NCBI GenBank assembly: GCA_027625915.1
Contig: JANTQA010000026.1
Span: 1,860,001 to 1,924,000 of the forward strand
DNA length: 64,000 nucleotides
DNA from: Anaeramoeba flamelloides
Lineage: Eukaryota > Metamonada > Anaeramoebidae
Direction: 5' to 3'
The position numbers were made by a program, and so were the translations under genes. The first letter of the stretch is position 1, and the number at the start of each line of letters is the position of its first letter. The notes beneath the pieces are model-generated. The model made no database searches, was not told the DNA's origin, and was given only the letters and a program-made list of their open reading frames with translations. Shown piece by piece: positions 11,921-24,343 of the stretch.

Positions 11921-14345
11921 AATTTAAAAGAAAATTTTAAAATTATAAAAAGTCTAAAAAATCAATAAATTAGTTACTATTTGAATCTATTTCTCTAAAC
12001 TTCACTTTCTGTTTCCTTTCTATTTCTCATTTCTTTCTTTCTTTTTTTTTTTTTTTTTTTATATTTTTCTTGTCCTTTGATTTAGTTGTTGGTCTTACTC
12101 TTTTTAAAATTTTATAAAAACATTCATTTCAAATACAATTAGATTTAATTTTTTAAATTGAATTTAATAATAAAATAATAGATTTTTTTCTAAAATAATG
12201 ATACTAAATCACTATTAAATATATTACAACAATTATACTACCGAGCTTTTTTTCTGAATTTAACAAAAAAACAGGCAAAAAAGATATTAAAAAAAAAAGG
12301 GAAAAAAATTAGTTATCTCCAAAATAATGAAAATCAAAATACCAAATAATTGTTAAATATTAGATTTACTCAACCTTTAAAAAACAAATTAATGATACAT
12401 TTTGATATTTTATCTATAATATACAACAACACGAATTATTCCAGAAATAATTTCATCTGAATCTATTTTTTTAAAAATGAAAACATTAATTTCATAAAAA
12501 ATAAAAAAAAAATTATTAAAGTAAATAAATTTTATTTAATATATTCCAATCCAATCTTGTTTTTGATCGATTGCATTAATTACCTTTCCAGTAATTTCTT
12601 TAAGATTATTTTGCGTTAAAGGTTTCAAATATCTTGTATAATATTCATCGTCATTAAGATCTCTAAATTTTATTATTTTTGAATGATAGAAAATCATCAA
12701 AACAGAAGATCCGATAATGATTTGTTCTTTCATACAGTCAGTTATCTATAATTTTAATTTAGTAAAAATATTTTATTAAAAATAATAATAAGTAATAGTA
12801 TAAAAAAAAATGAGTTTATTTTTAAAATATGTGTATAGAACACAATAACATTTTTGAATATTGAATAAATTTTTAATTAAATTTATTATTCGTCCTTTGT
12901 TGAAAATTTAGTTTATTTCATATTTCTTTCATTAGATTTTGTATATTTTTTGAAAAAAGATTTAGATATATAATCGATTTTGAATAATATTGATTTTATT
13001 TATGTTAAGGAAGTGGGTACATATACCATTTTGAAACATTTTAATTGTGTGAACATTAATAAAAAATATTTTTTGAGTGCCAAGATATATTGAACTTTGA
13101 AACCAAAATATTATTCACTACTCTATTTGTGGAAAGATACAAAGTAATTCAGAGTTGAATCTTTAATTTTTAGATTTTTTGGAAGATTTATTTTATTTTG
13201 ATTAAATTTTTGAGTTTTATTAAATTTGTATTTTGGATTGAGAAATTGTGTTTATGCGAATATTTGGAATTAATCAAAGAATAAACCAATAAAATAGATT
13301 TGATAAGTAGTGTATTTTAAACAAAACATTTTTCTTTTTGAATCCAAAACAAAAATCACATTTTTGAATAAACTTTTCGAAATCAAGAATGAAAAAAAAA
13401 AAAATCTACTAAAGTATATTTTCGAAGATATTTCTTCTTTACCTTCTTAAATTGTAATGAATAAACAAGAAATACACTTGAAATTTCTAGGCCTATTACT
13501 ATTTATTGTTATCTAATAAATCATTTTTTTTCCAAATTTGTTTTCAAAATTCTTTTTTCAAATATATTTATATCAGATAAAACCAAAATAAATAACATCC
13601 TTTCAAAAAATAAAAGGAAAGAGATTGAATTATTCGAAATCAAAAAATAGTTACAAAAAGATTCGACTCAAAGAAAAAGAAAACATGGTTAAAAATTGGA
13701 ATAATGATTCAAAATTATTTTGTTTTTTACAATTTGATCGAAAACAAATAGTTTTAAAAACAAACCCATATATCCAATAAATCCATATTTCTGAAAGAGG
13801 TGTTCAAAAAAATATCCTATATTCTTGAACCAAAACTAGAATGAGAGAATTAAATGGGAATTGGAATTAAAATTCATTTGAAAAATTCTTTAGAAATAAA
13901 AAGTAATTTGTTAATCAAAAATTTTTTAAATAAAAGTTTTTCCATTCAGAATTAAAAATAAAACGGAGTAAAGAAGAAGTAATTATATTAACATATAATC
14001 AAGGATCCAGAAATAATGAATTTTTTGTTTATTTTTTCTCTTGACCAATTTTTTAATTATTTTGGATTTCCATTTTTTAATTGATATGTAAATATATTAT
14101 AAGAAGGATATACTAGGCACTCCCCTTTTTATTGAAATAATCATTTATTTAGTCAAATAAATGATTTGAATGATTCTATTTTGGATAAAGTAGGGTACTC
14201 AAAATTAGAAAAATGTACTTACCCCCTTAAGAAAAAAATTAAGGAAAATAAGAATTTTTTTTCTTAAAAATGATTATTTTGGGCATTTAACTGAAAAGAG
14301 GGAAAAATTTTTCATTCGATCTTCTTTTTCTTTTTTTTAACTTTG
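11921..14345. other. AT-rich noncoding stretch
   Basis: Apart from the small frame at 12536-12733 I see only A/T-rich sequence with homopolymers. TACAGTCAGTT, the terminal word of the palindromic MITE, occurs alone at 12733 without the rest of the element. Confidence 0.45.
12536..12733 (-). CDS. Small hypothetical ORF beside a solo MITE terminus
   Basis: A 65-codon frame starts with ATG and ends in TAA. It encodes MKEQIIIGSSVLMIFYHSKI and continues with a charged, DDEYY-containing C-terminal half. The composition is balanced for this window. The start codon abuts TACAGTCAGTT, so the present ATG could be an internal residue of a once longer gene. No family was recognised. Confidence 0.3.
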   Translation of the reverse strand: MKEQIIIGSSVLMIFYHSKIIKFRDLNDDEYYTRYLKPLTQNNLKEITGKVINAIDQKQDWIGIY

Positions 14346-15182
14346 CTGTCAAATCTAAAAATCAGGAAAAGTTCAAAAACTCTGAAATTTCATTTTTATG
14401 ATCAATTGAAAATATTAGTAAAAAGTCAAAAATATACTCTCATTTTACAGATAAATATATAAATTATCGAGCAACTATTAAACGTTCTAATTAGGGATAT
14501 TGGTTAAATATTCTAAATCAATTAATTTTAAACCTTTTGGTAAATTTAGAATCAAAAAAAACCAAATCTTGAAAAATTAATTTAGAGAAACGACTGAAAA
14601 TTTAAAATCTAATTTATTATGATTATCCCTTAAACAATTTCTGGAATTGCTTAGAAAACGTCTATTATGATAATTTTTTTTTTTTTTTTTTTCTAAAATA
14701 AGTCTTTTATTTTCTTTTCAACTTTTATTTAATAATTTTTTCAAAAATTTGAAATTTCAATTGGGAAACTTAGAGAATTTATTTTTTTATAAAATGGTTT
14801 TCTTAATTTAATGTAAATTTAAAATAATCAAACACCTTTCTCAATTTTAAAGATCAATTCAAATATTTTAAATTGATAAACACGATTTTGTTTTAAATAA
14901 AAGTAATCCCAAAATTAGATTTTGGTTTTCAGTCATTTTCTCTAATTAAGTTTTTCAAATTTGAGATTTTTTTGATTTCTACATTTACCAAAAGGTTTAA
15001 ATTGATAAATTTCGGAATATTTAATCAATATCCCCAATTGGAACGTTTAATGGTTGCTCGATAATTTATATATTTATCTGTAAAATGAGAGTATATTTTT
15101 GGCTTTTTACTAATATTTTCAATTGATCAGAAAAATGAAATTTCAGGGTTTTTGAAATCTACCTGAGTTTTAGATTTGCAAG
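14346..15182. mobile_element. 840 bp foldback element, copy 1
   Basis: Terminal inverted repeats begin CTGTCAAATC on the left and end GATTTGCAAG on the right. Arms of about 280-300 bp pair through several diagnostic stretches (for example AATTATCGAGCAACTATTAA and its counterpart TTAATGGTTGCTCGATAATT). The right flank is TTA. A second copy lies at 44270-45109. No protein is encoded. Confidence 0.8.
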
Positions 15183-16289
15183 TTACCCCTAAGAGAGTAT
15201 TCAAAGTCATAAATTGAAATTTTTTGTTCTCTTTTTTTGATTTTGTTTTGATTTTTATTGTTTGTATTGCTATGTTTTGGATGAACTAACAATCAGTGAG
15301 AAAAGGAAAATTTAAAACTTGAAAAAACAAAACGATATGAAATTTTATTCGCTTAACAAACCCAAACCCTGTAATAAATTATATTAAGGAAAAAGTAAAT
15401 CTTATTTATTTTTTTTTTTACCCAAAGGCAATAGAGTACTTATTTTCACAACGGGTACGATGAAACTTAAAAAAACTCATTTATCAACTTGTGAGATATT
15501 CAGTTATCATTTTTAAAAGAATTCCATTTTTTATAATTGAATCCATAAGTCAAAAAGATCAGAACATTTTTGGTTTGACTTTTTATGGATCGAAAAATAA
15601 AAAGAAAAATTTGCCAAAGATTTTTTTTTTATGAAATTGAACTTTTATAAAATGTTGAGATAGTTTTTATGAACAAATAACCTTGTGGCTTTAATCTTAT
15701 TTTAAAAATACAAGAAAAAAAACAAATCAAATATTGAATCCTTGAAGATTAAGAAAAAATTGATCTTTTCTTTTCTTTACAAATATTTATTAAATTTCTT
15801 GAAATTTGAAAGATTAGGTAATATCCTTTTTCAAATATGAAGAGTATAAACAACAAATTATTTAGTATAAAATAAATTATTTGATGATAACTAAATTATT
15901 TTTTTTATTTATTAAAATTATTAATTTGAATAAGTTTTATCTGTTTGAAAATCTTTAAAAAATTGAGAATCAAAAAAAAAAAGACTATTGATGCCTTTAT
16001 CCTTTGGGTTATTACTAACCCACTGAAATAATTGAAAATTTGTAATTAATTATTGATTGAAAATAATCAAATTAAAAAGTATTTCTTTATGTTATATGTT
16101 GAATTTTAAAGGTTTTAAAAAAGTATTTTCGGAGAATTTTTTTATTTTCTTTGTTTTGTTGTTTTTCTCGTATTTTTTTGTTCAATAAAAAGAAAAACAT
16201 TGATCTGAAATGTTCTTTGAATTAAGATATTTAAATTTTTTTCCGGTTTAAAATAATTATTGGAAATTTCTTTTGAAATTAAGTAGATT

Positions 16290-16570
16290 TTTTAAACTGA
16301 GTTAATCCAAAACTTGGTGGTTTTCTTTTTAAAGCGTATTTTTGTCTATTTTCTTAGGAAATATTAAGATTTCTTACTTCTTTCAAAGAAAATAATTAGA
16401 AAATATGTTGGATTTTAAACTTTGTAAAAATGTTAAAAAAATGGATCAAACTTTTAAAAACCAATAACTCATTTCTGAAAATAGCATTAAAAGTAAGTTT
16501 GGTCTTGTAGTAATCAGATTTTTACTTTGTTTTTCAATTTTAACATGTGGTAAATTATATTGGTCTCGTT
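16290..16570 (+). repeat. f repeat, copy 1
   Basis: The segment containing TTCTGAAAATAGCATTAAAA and GTTTGGTCTTGTAGTAATCA recurs in inverted orientation at about 60620-60880. Termini are not clear. It directly precedes the 410 bp element at 16588. Confidence 0.6.
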
Positions 16571-16587
16571 ATTAAATTAATTCTAAC

Positions 16588-17000
16588 TGTTTGGGAAAAA
16601 AAGTGAAACACATTTTTCAATTGTAAACCTTAGTAAAAAAGAAAAGTAAGATCAATTAATATTAGAATAAATAAATATGGACAAAATGGAGAATTCAAAA
16701 CAATAACAGTTTTTTTATTACTTATCTTTTGGTAAGGGTTTTTCTTTGGTTGACTAATTATTAAAAATTTGTTCAAAGAATTGTCTATTTTTGAGATCTC
16801 CAAAACAATTCTGTCTGTTTTTGATAAAAAAAAGAGAGAATTAAATTGTTTTTGTTGGTTTGATATATAATAATATAATGGGTCATTCTTTAAAGTTGAT
16901 TTGTTTCTTCTTTTAATTGATCTTACTTTTCATTTTCAGGTTCTAGTGATTCTATGAATGTTCCCAATTAAAAATCGTAGAGAGCTTTTTTTCCCGAACG
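16588..17000. mobile_element. 410 bp TIR element (family e), copy 1
   Basis: The left end carries GGGAAAAAAAGTGAAACAC; the right end carries AATTAAAAATCGT and GAGCTTTTTTTCCC, a complementary terminal repeat of over 50 bp. Internal conserved words include ATTATTAAAAATTTGTTC and ATAATATAATGG. Other copies are at 27323-27745 and 48361-48750. It has no coding capacity. Confidence 0.75.
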
Positions 17001-18234
17001 GTAAGAATTTTTTTTAGTTTACTTGTCACTTAAGAACGGAATTGAAATTGTTGTTCACTTTTTATTTGAGTAAAGCCTTTTTATTATTTGTCTTGATATA
17101 TTTTGGTGAATTGAAGTGATTGTTCTGTTGTGGAAATATTGAAGAGTTGAAAAAATATAATGAACAAGAAAAAATTTTCCCAAAGTTAAATTTAAATTCC
17201 AATTTGCTTACTTTTGAAATTATAGTTTGTTAAAAAACTCCACATTGATCATTTTGGTAATTGCTTCAACACTTAATGTTTGATAGTCTTCATTTGATAA
17301 AAACTTCATTTGAAGAATGAGGATTTTGTTTGATTCCAAAGAAAGAATTACAAAAAAAAAAATATAAGAAAAAAAGATCAATTTACCATTGATTCTTGAT
17401 TAACACAATAAGTAAGAAATTTTCCTTCACAATCATCCATTTCCATTAAATGTTTAATTGACAAATATGTAGGCTGTAACCAATTAACTGTAAATAAGAC
17501 AAAAAAAATACTTTGTGAGGAGAAAAAAAAAAACAAAAAAAAAAAATTGTGGCTTTGTTATTGTTTTGGGGGTTGTCTGTTGTTGGGTTGAGAATTTACT
17601 GTTCTTTATCTTCTTTAATTATTTTGAGAAGTTTTTCATAATTAATGAAAATTTGTGTCATTCGCCAAATAAAAACAAAGAAACAAAACAAAAGATAAAA
17701 AAATGAAGATCTTTTTTTTTTAAGGACAAGATTAATGATTCAAATTAACAGAAAACCCAGCTACCATTACTAGCAACCCCCTTTAATTCTTTAAAAACAT
17801 ATTAAATTCACTTTCCTTAAGAGGGAACGAGAATATAAGTTTTTTGATCATTTCATTATTTTAAAAACAATATGAAAAGTTACCGTACTATTAGCTAATT
17901 TTTCATGTTTTTTATTATTATTTTCAAGTTTTTTTTTCTCTCATTAAAATATTTGATTTATGAACATTCAATTTTTATAATATTAAAAATAATTTGTCTT
18001 TAATAATCTAATTCCACATTTTGATAAAGTTCTATTGCTGTCCAAAATGTAATTAAAAAATAATGTGAATACACACAGAGTATATATTCTTTTTGATATT
18101 TTCTCTGAAAAAAAAAAAAAATCATCCTTAATAAACTATTTCTAATTTCCAACTTATTATTCTATATACTAGTAAAAAAAAATTATTTTCAAAATCTTTT
18201 TAAAGTTAAAAAGTTAAATATACTTTACTTCACA

Positions 18235-18385
18235 ATTTTTTATAAAAAAAAATCTTATTTAATAAATTCTTGAGGAAATACCAAATTTGAATCATTTTTT
18301 AAATACAATTTTAACACTTTTTTATCATTCACAATGATAGTATATAAAAATAATACATAATTATCAACCAAAACATATTATAATT
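18235..18385 (-). repeat. Partial copy of the 530 bp family (c)
   Basis: The words CTTATTTAATAAATTCTTGA, ATACCAAATTTGAA and ACATAATTATCAA line up with the 3' part of the copy at 49941-50480, in the same orientation. It is truncated and diverged. Confidence 0.5.
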
Positions 18386-20209
18386 TATCAAAAATTTGAA
18401 ATAGGTTTAAAAAAAAATAATTTATGGAATTTATTTAAATTCTTTTAACATTTTTTGATAGATAAAATTTTAGATACCGGAAATCCATTTAAATTGAGTT
18501 ATTGTCGATTAATGAAAATTTATGTAATTTGCTAAACAAAAACAACAAAATTAACCAAAAGATATAAAAAACTCGACTTTAACCAGATATTCATCAATCA
18601 GGAAAAAACGTTTCCAAGAAATTGGTTGAGTAATTGGCCTAGTAAGACTAAAAAGAAAATAAAAAACAAAAAAGCATAAATATTCAAAACATTCAAAATT
18701 ATTTCCCTACTGATGTAAATTCAATGATACTGAGCAATTATCTGGATAGATCATTATACAATGAAATTTACAATTTAAATCCTTTTCGATTTAGTGATTG
18801 AACTAATTGGAAAAATATTTAAGAATTATGGTTTATTCTTCTGACATTTCAAATTATTTTTTTATTTAAAATTTAATATTTTAGCAAAATAAATAAAAAG
18901 GAAAAATTCAATAGTTTATAACATCATTGATTTAGATTTTTTTGAATTAATTTATGAATATTTATATCTCTTTGAAATAGTTATTATAATTTTTATTTTC
19001 ATCTGGATTATTACCAAAATATCTCCATACAATTAGAATTTTCATGGGCCCGGGTTATAAATTTCAAGTTTTTTATTAATCCATAAACAGGGATTTTAAT
19101 TTTGTTTAGTTAAAGAAAATTGAGTTTTGAATATTAAAAGAGATCAGTAAATTGTATATTAACAATAAATCACAATTTCTTGATTGGTGAAAACCGATTT
19201 TTATTGAAAAAATAGTATTAATTTTGTTATTAATAGCACTGAGAATTGGATTATCTTGTTTTTCGCATCTGTTACTAAATTTAAAAAAAAACCAAAAAAA
19301 AAAAAAAATTAATCACTAATCCCTTTTTTATAAATTAAATAACCATTTTTTAAAAAGAATTATTTCATATTGAATAACATTTCAGAGATCAGTTATTTTT
19401 CAAATTTACTTTGTATTTTATGGATTATTGTCGCCTTCTATTCATCAGAAAAAAAAAATAATAATAAAAAAATATCAAAATTTAGTAATAATTCAAATTT
19501 TAGTTTGTTGAAAGATGAGTATTTTTGATTTTTCCTGATAACCCTGAATTTTTCAAAAAAAAAAAATGAATTTATCACTTTTGATTTCTCAAAAACTCAA
19601 CATATTTCGATTATATTTAAATTAATTCTTTGAATATTAAGCTTATTAGCATGCTTTTATTTATGAAATTTGAAAAGTTTAATAGGGCTTTTGAGAAATT
19701 TTAATTTTTTTTTTCATCTATTTTGATTTTTTTTACTTATTTTATTTTTTTTTTAACAAAAAAGAAATAATATTCTCAAAACATATTTTATTGAATTATT
19801 TTGTTAAATTTTTGCCTCATAAATTTTAATTGAGGAGATTCGTAAAATTACAAATTTTCATTTTATGAAATTTTTAAAGCAATTGAGACAAAGAGAACCA
19901 ATCTAACTACAACCAATACAAGACAAATTAACTCTTAGTGTTGGTTGGGGTTACCCAACTACCTTAAGTATTTTTTTAAATTTATAGTTCTTACATCTAA
20001 AAAATAGTACCTCAAAAAATCTCACTTTTACAAGGATTTTCAGTCTTTTCAAGTCTTTTAAACTATTTGAAAGGTTATTCCATTGTTGTAAATTGTTTGG
20101 GTGTTTCTGTCCTGGCTCAAATCTTTGTAAGAGTCATAAAATTTTTGGAGTTTAGCTGTCGAAGATTGATCATTTTTTTTTTTTTTATCACCTACTTTTA
20201 ACCTTTCAA

Positions 20210-22120
20210 ATGAATAATTTTGGGTTTCCAACTTCTTTTGGAAGTTCTCGTAATCGTAGAAAAAAACAACAACAAAAAAATAACAGTTCATCAAACAACT
20301 ATCTCCAGAGCGCAAATTCAAATAATAACAATTTAATTAATACTTTGAATTTTGGCCCATCTGTCCCTCTTCACCTTCAAAGAAAAAGACCATACCAACA
20401 AAGAAATAATATAGTTGGTAAGTCACAAGAAAAAGAAACAATAAAAGAAACAATAAAAGAAAAAGAAAAGGAAACAATAAAAGAAAAAGAAAAAAAAAAA
20501 GAAAAAGAAAAAGAAAAAGAAAATAAAGAAACAATAACAAAAAAACTTGAGAATAATCTTATGAATGAACAAAACAAAACTAAAAAAGAAAGTAACGAAA
20601 ATCAAGAAGAAAACGAACACCTATTCCCGATCTCTTCTGATTTAATGTTAAAGGGCCACACACGTACGATTTCTGCAATTGGAATTGATCGTGCTGGTTC
20701 ACGTTTATTAACGGGTAGCCGTGACTACAATGTCAAATTTTGGGACTTTGCTGCAATGGATCGAAGGAATGTTGTCTCGTTCCGATCTCTTCAACCCGCC
20801 GAAAACCAACCAATTTTCTCAATCGAATTTAGCCAGAACGGCGATATTTTTTTATTAGCAACAGGCTCTGAAGCGCCGCTATTGTTTCATCGCGACGGTG
20901 TCTTTCTCAAGGAATTTAAAAAAGGCTACAAATATTTGAGTGACATTACTCAAACAATGGGCCACATTGCGCCGTTATCTGGGGTGAAATGGCATACAAG
21001 AATTAAAAGGAACTTTTTAACTTGGTCCTATGACTCAACAGCAAGGATCTGGGATGCCGAAGACAAGACGTCACAAATTTCTCTGCTGAGGCACCGTGAT
21101 CGGAGGGGAAGAAAAATCGGCGTCTCTTCGTTGGATATGAAATCAGATGGCACACTAATCGCAACGGGGTGTCTTAATGGTGTGATTTATCTTTGGGATA
21201 ATAAGGCGCCCTTTAGGAAGGCCACAAGGAAGATCACAGAAGCGCACGTCAGCAAAGACATTGAATCGAATATCATCATCAGCGATTTGAAATTTGCCAA
21301 AAGTAAGCAATTACTATTGTCGCGGGCAACTGACAACACAATTAAAATTTGGGATCTGAGAAAGACCTCAAAGCCCTTGAAGGTTCTTGATGATTTGCTA
21401 TTAGATAGCGATCAAATGGAAGTTTTATTTTCGCCAGATGAAAAGTATATTGTGACTGGGACATCTATTGAGACCTTTGTTTGCGAAGGTAATAACGATC
21501 GAAGGGAAAACCAAAAGCAAATTTCAAAGTTTAAACAAAATTCGGAAAATGATACAGGCAATTTAATGTTTTTCAATTCAACCACGTTCCAATTGGAAAG
21601 GCAATATCCTGTCTGCAATGAAAGTTTAACGAGAATTAAATGGCACCCCAAGATCAATCAAATCATCGTTGGTGCCAAGGATAGTAATGTTCATGTTTTG
21701 TATGACCCCAAGATTAGTAAAAAGGGCGCTATGCTAACGGTAAATAATAAAGTTAAGAAACAAAAAACCGAAAGTGGGGTTGGACAAGACGTCTACAGAC
21801 CACAGGATTTAGATAACGTCAAGGGTATGAAAACAAAAAGAAGAAGAAGAAGAAGAGGGTATGTGGAACCCACAAAACGTTTTGAACCAAAGGCACCTAT
21901 TTATGGAAAGGGGCATAGCGGAATGTTAGGTGATAATGTTACCAAGCGTGTTATGAAGAAATTTGTCAAAAATGAAGCCTTAGATAATGACCCTAGAAAC
22001 GCCTTTTTAAAGCACCACGATGTAGATTCAAAGCCATATTTCTTTAAAGTTTTGAAAAAAAATCAACCAAATTCAATTTTTTATAATCCTCCAAAGGAAG
22101 ATAGCGATGATGAGAAATAA
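20210..22120 (+). CDS. WDR70: WDR70-like WD40 protein
   Basis: A complete single-exon frame of 636 residues from ATG to TAA. Residues 1-140 are Asn-rich and then Lys/Glu/Thr-rich with KEKEKE runs. WD40 repeats run from about residue 143 (LMLKGHTRTISAIGIDRAGS) to about 510, with SRDYNVKFWDF, SYDSTARIWD and DNTIKIWDLR ends. SFRSLQPAENQPI, the HRDG segment and GHIAPLSGVKWH are hallmarks of the WDR70/GAD-1 family. The C-terminus has a KTKRRRRRRG basic stretch, FEPKAPIYGKGH and a DPRNAFLKHHD block, also as in WDR70, and ends acidic (EDSDDEK). Known family members are nuclear and linked to DNA repair and RNA-related functions; the role here is inferred by homology. The N-terminal low-complexity extension is the only oddity. 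GC is visibly higher than in the flanks. Confidence 0.93.
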   Translation: MNNFGFPTSFGSSRNRRKKQQQKNNSSSNNYLQSANSNNNNLINTLNFGPSVPLHLQRKRPYQQRNNIVGKSQEKETIKETIKEKEKETIKEKEKKKEKEKEKENKETITKKLENNLMNEQNKTKKESNENQEENEHLFPISSDLMLKGHTRTISAIGIDRAGSRLLTGSRDYNVKFWDFAAMDRRNVVSFRSLQPAENQPIFSIEFSQNGDIFLLATGSEAPLLFHRDGVFLKEFKKGYKYLSDITQTMGHIAPLSGVKWHTRIKRNFLTWSYDSTARIWDAEDKTSQISLLRHRDRRGRKIGVSSLDMKSDGTLIATGCLNGVIYLWDNKAPFRKATRKITEAHVSKDIESNIIISDLKFAKSKQLLLSRATDNTIKIWDLRKTSKPLKVLDDLLLDSDQMEVLFSPDEKYIVTGTSIETFVCEGNNDRRENQKQISKFKQNSENDTGNLMFFNSTTFQLERQYPVCNESLTRIKWHPKINQIIVGAKDSNVHVLYDPKISKKGAMLTVNNKVKKQKTESGVGQDVYRPQDLDNVKGMKTKRRRRRRGYVEPTKRFEPKAPIYGKGHSGMLGDNVTKRVMKKFVKNEALDNDPRNAFLKHHDVDSKPYFFKVLKKNQPNSIFYNPPKEDSDDEK

Positions 22121-23387
22121 GATTTTTTCAATATTTTTTTTAAATAATAAATATACCTGCCGTTTTAGGCAATTCACGTACTTTTTTTTTTTTATAGTAA
22201 ATTATTTTTCAGGATTTTACTTCAAATTGGAAATTAAATTAATTTATCAAGAGTTAGGTCTTTATTAAGTTTGGTTAAAAGTTTTAAATTTTTGATCAGC
22301 TGAAAATTTGGTTCTCAAAATATCAAACTTTTCAAGAAATGGGTACAATCCTATTTTATAATTTTTCTAAAAAAAAATTGGAAAAACCAAACAATATTTT
22401 TAATTGTAAAGATTGGAATCTGTTTGTGAATAAGTTGTTTCATCTAATGCCCCTTTAATGTTTTTGAAAATAATATATTGATTTTTCTCAATAAGTTAAT
22501 AGAAATAAATTTTAATGAAATAATTTTAAATTGTTATAGCTTGAAATTATTTTTGATAATTAATAATTGTAAAATTCATGATTTTACAGTTCAATTTCTT
22601 AGGGAAATTAAGTCTAGGGGCAACCAGAGTGTAATTGGCAGCTCATCATTAATTAAAAAAAAAAAAAATAAAATAAGTAATTTTTTTTTTATTCTTTAAA
22701 GTTTTGAAATGGTCTTTTTCTCAGGTTTTAATTTTTAAAAAATATTTTATTTTTTCTCTTTTTTTATTTTTTTCTTTTTATATTTATTTAGTTTTTCAAA
22801 TAAAAAAACAATTGTTTTTTACCCTTAGAGTTTTTTTTTTGAATGAATCATAATATGTTAATATGAATTTCCCTTAAATAGATGAACTCGAATAAAGATA
22901 GTTGGCAGTATCTAACCATTTGATCGATTAATAATTGTTGGTGAAATTTGACTATATTTTACAATGTGATTTTTTGTTGTCGTTACATCATTTTAGAAAC
23001 ACATGGATTTTTAACATTTAGTTTTTTTTTTAGAGAGATGTTTAAATATTAAAATATTAAACATTAATACTATTTAACTTAAATGTGATTTAATACTAAG
23101 TTTCGAAAAATGCAATAAAAATGAAAAATTTAACTGTAGTGTCAGTATAAGCAATATATCGATGAATTACTGCGGAAAATAAATATAAAAGAAATATCAT
23201 ACATTACAAGAGAAAACTTTTTGAAGAATATAAAACAATATACCATTATGAAATGAGAGTTCAAATACAAATAAACTTATACTAACAATGGACAAAAAAG
23301 TTACAAGGATCGAAAAAAAAAAATGATTCGTTGTATTCATATTTAGCTTAACACTTTATTTTTTATACTCTGTAATTGTATTATTAT
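22121..23387. other. Noncoding stretch downstream of WDR70
   Basis: A/T-rich sequence with a partial family c element at about 22855-23125. The first 60 bp after the stop are the likely 3' end region of WDR70. No gene was seen; the Ile/Leu-rich frame at 22478-22699 has no recognisable features. Confidence 0.45.
22855..23125 (+). repeat. Partial copy of the 530 bp family (c)
   Basis: It contains the family core GATGAACTCGAATAAAGATA, then TTTGATCGATTAATAATTG and TTGGTGAAATTTGAC, then a 3' segment with AATACTAAGTTTCGAAAAA. The ends are not preserved. Confidence 0.6.
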
Positions 23388-23588
23388 TACAGTCAGTTTC
23401 ACTTTTAAGGCACAAACTTTCAACGAAATTTAAGGCACAAAAAAATCTCAAATTTAGGCACAATATTTGTAATTTTTTTTTTTACAATTTATTTTTACTA
23501 GAATTTGAATTTTGTGCTTTAATTTGAGATTTTTTTTTTATCTTAAATTTCGTTGAAAGTTTGTGCCTTAAAAGTGAAACTGACTTTA
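23388..23588. mobile_element. Palindromic TA-flanked MITE, copy 5
   Basis: A full-length copy with three AAGGCACAA-type motifs in the left arm. The right arm is partly diverged (TTTATCTTAAATTTCG) and its last TA is preceded by T rather than G. It looks older than copies 2, 3, 6 and 7. Confidence 0.88.
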
Positions 23589-23818
23589 TTCATTTTAATT
23601 TTCATTTTTCCCTTCTTTGTCTTTTTCATAGAATGTTTATGTTGTTTTAGAAAACCAAATTGTGTTTAAAATTCTTCTGTTGGTTATAACTAAATATTAT
23701 ATTTAGTTGCAAATCGAATTAGAAGATGAATATTTAGTCACTTCAAAATTCTCTTTTTATTAGACGAAGTGTTAAAATCCATATTATTAACAAAAAATCC
23801 ATATATATATATATCTAT

Positions 23819-24343
23819 AAAAATTAAAATTCAAAATTTTCCACACAGCTAAAATGTTCCAAACAATCATAATAATACAATTTCATTAAAATTGAAGATA
23901 ATTTTTCATTTCTAATTTGGAAATTATATTTTTTTTTGTTTTCATTCCATTGTTCGAATTACGTAAACTTGTTCCATTGAATCAAAATTTTTTTCGAACA
24001 GATAGATATTCGGTTAAAGTTGAGTTGTTCCAAATAGAAGAACTCAAATAAAATTAGTTGGTAGTATCTAACCTTTGATCGATTAATACTTGATAATAGA
24101 ATTTATACGAATTTACAAATGTATTTTTTTTGTTTTGCTTTCTCAAAAATTTTTAACACACCCATGATTTATTTGTATTGATAATTATTTATTTATTGTT
24201 TTGTGAGTATTGTAATTTATAAATAAGTGTTAACCTTTACATTAGTAAATGGTTCTAATTTGGTAAATCTTCTTGAATTGATTAAATAAGTTTTTTTTCA
24301 CAAATCGAATTTTGGTGTGTTAAAAAATTTGAATTGGGGTTTA
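23819..24343 (+). mobile_element. 530 bp TIR element (family c), copy 1
   Basis: Termini resemble AAAATTCAAAATTTTCCACA on the left and TTAAAAAATTTGAATTGGGG on the right, an imperfect inverted repeat of about 28 bp. The core has GAAGAACTCAAATAAAATTA and TTTGATCGATTAATACTTG. Full copies also lie at 45125-46419, 49941-50480 and 54702-55237. No coding frame. Confidence 0.75.

Larger units (their letters stand above)
15183..20209. other. Gene-free, repeat-bearing stretch
   Basis: No convincing gene in 5 kb. Recognised contents are one copy of the f repeat (16290-16570), one 410 bp TIR element (16588-17000) and a partial copy of the 530 bp family (18235-18385). The rest is A/T-rich with poly(A) and poly(T) tracts. 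Confidence 0.5.

Noticed and set aside
20337-20620. Several overlapping minus-strand frames rich in Phe, Leu and Ser
   Set aside because: They are the antisense of the KEKE-coding repeat in WDR70. The same applies to similar frames opposite the Lys-rich gene (30564-31408) and opposite the CDK RG tail (52068-52616).
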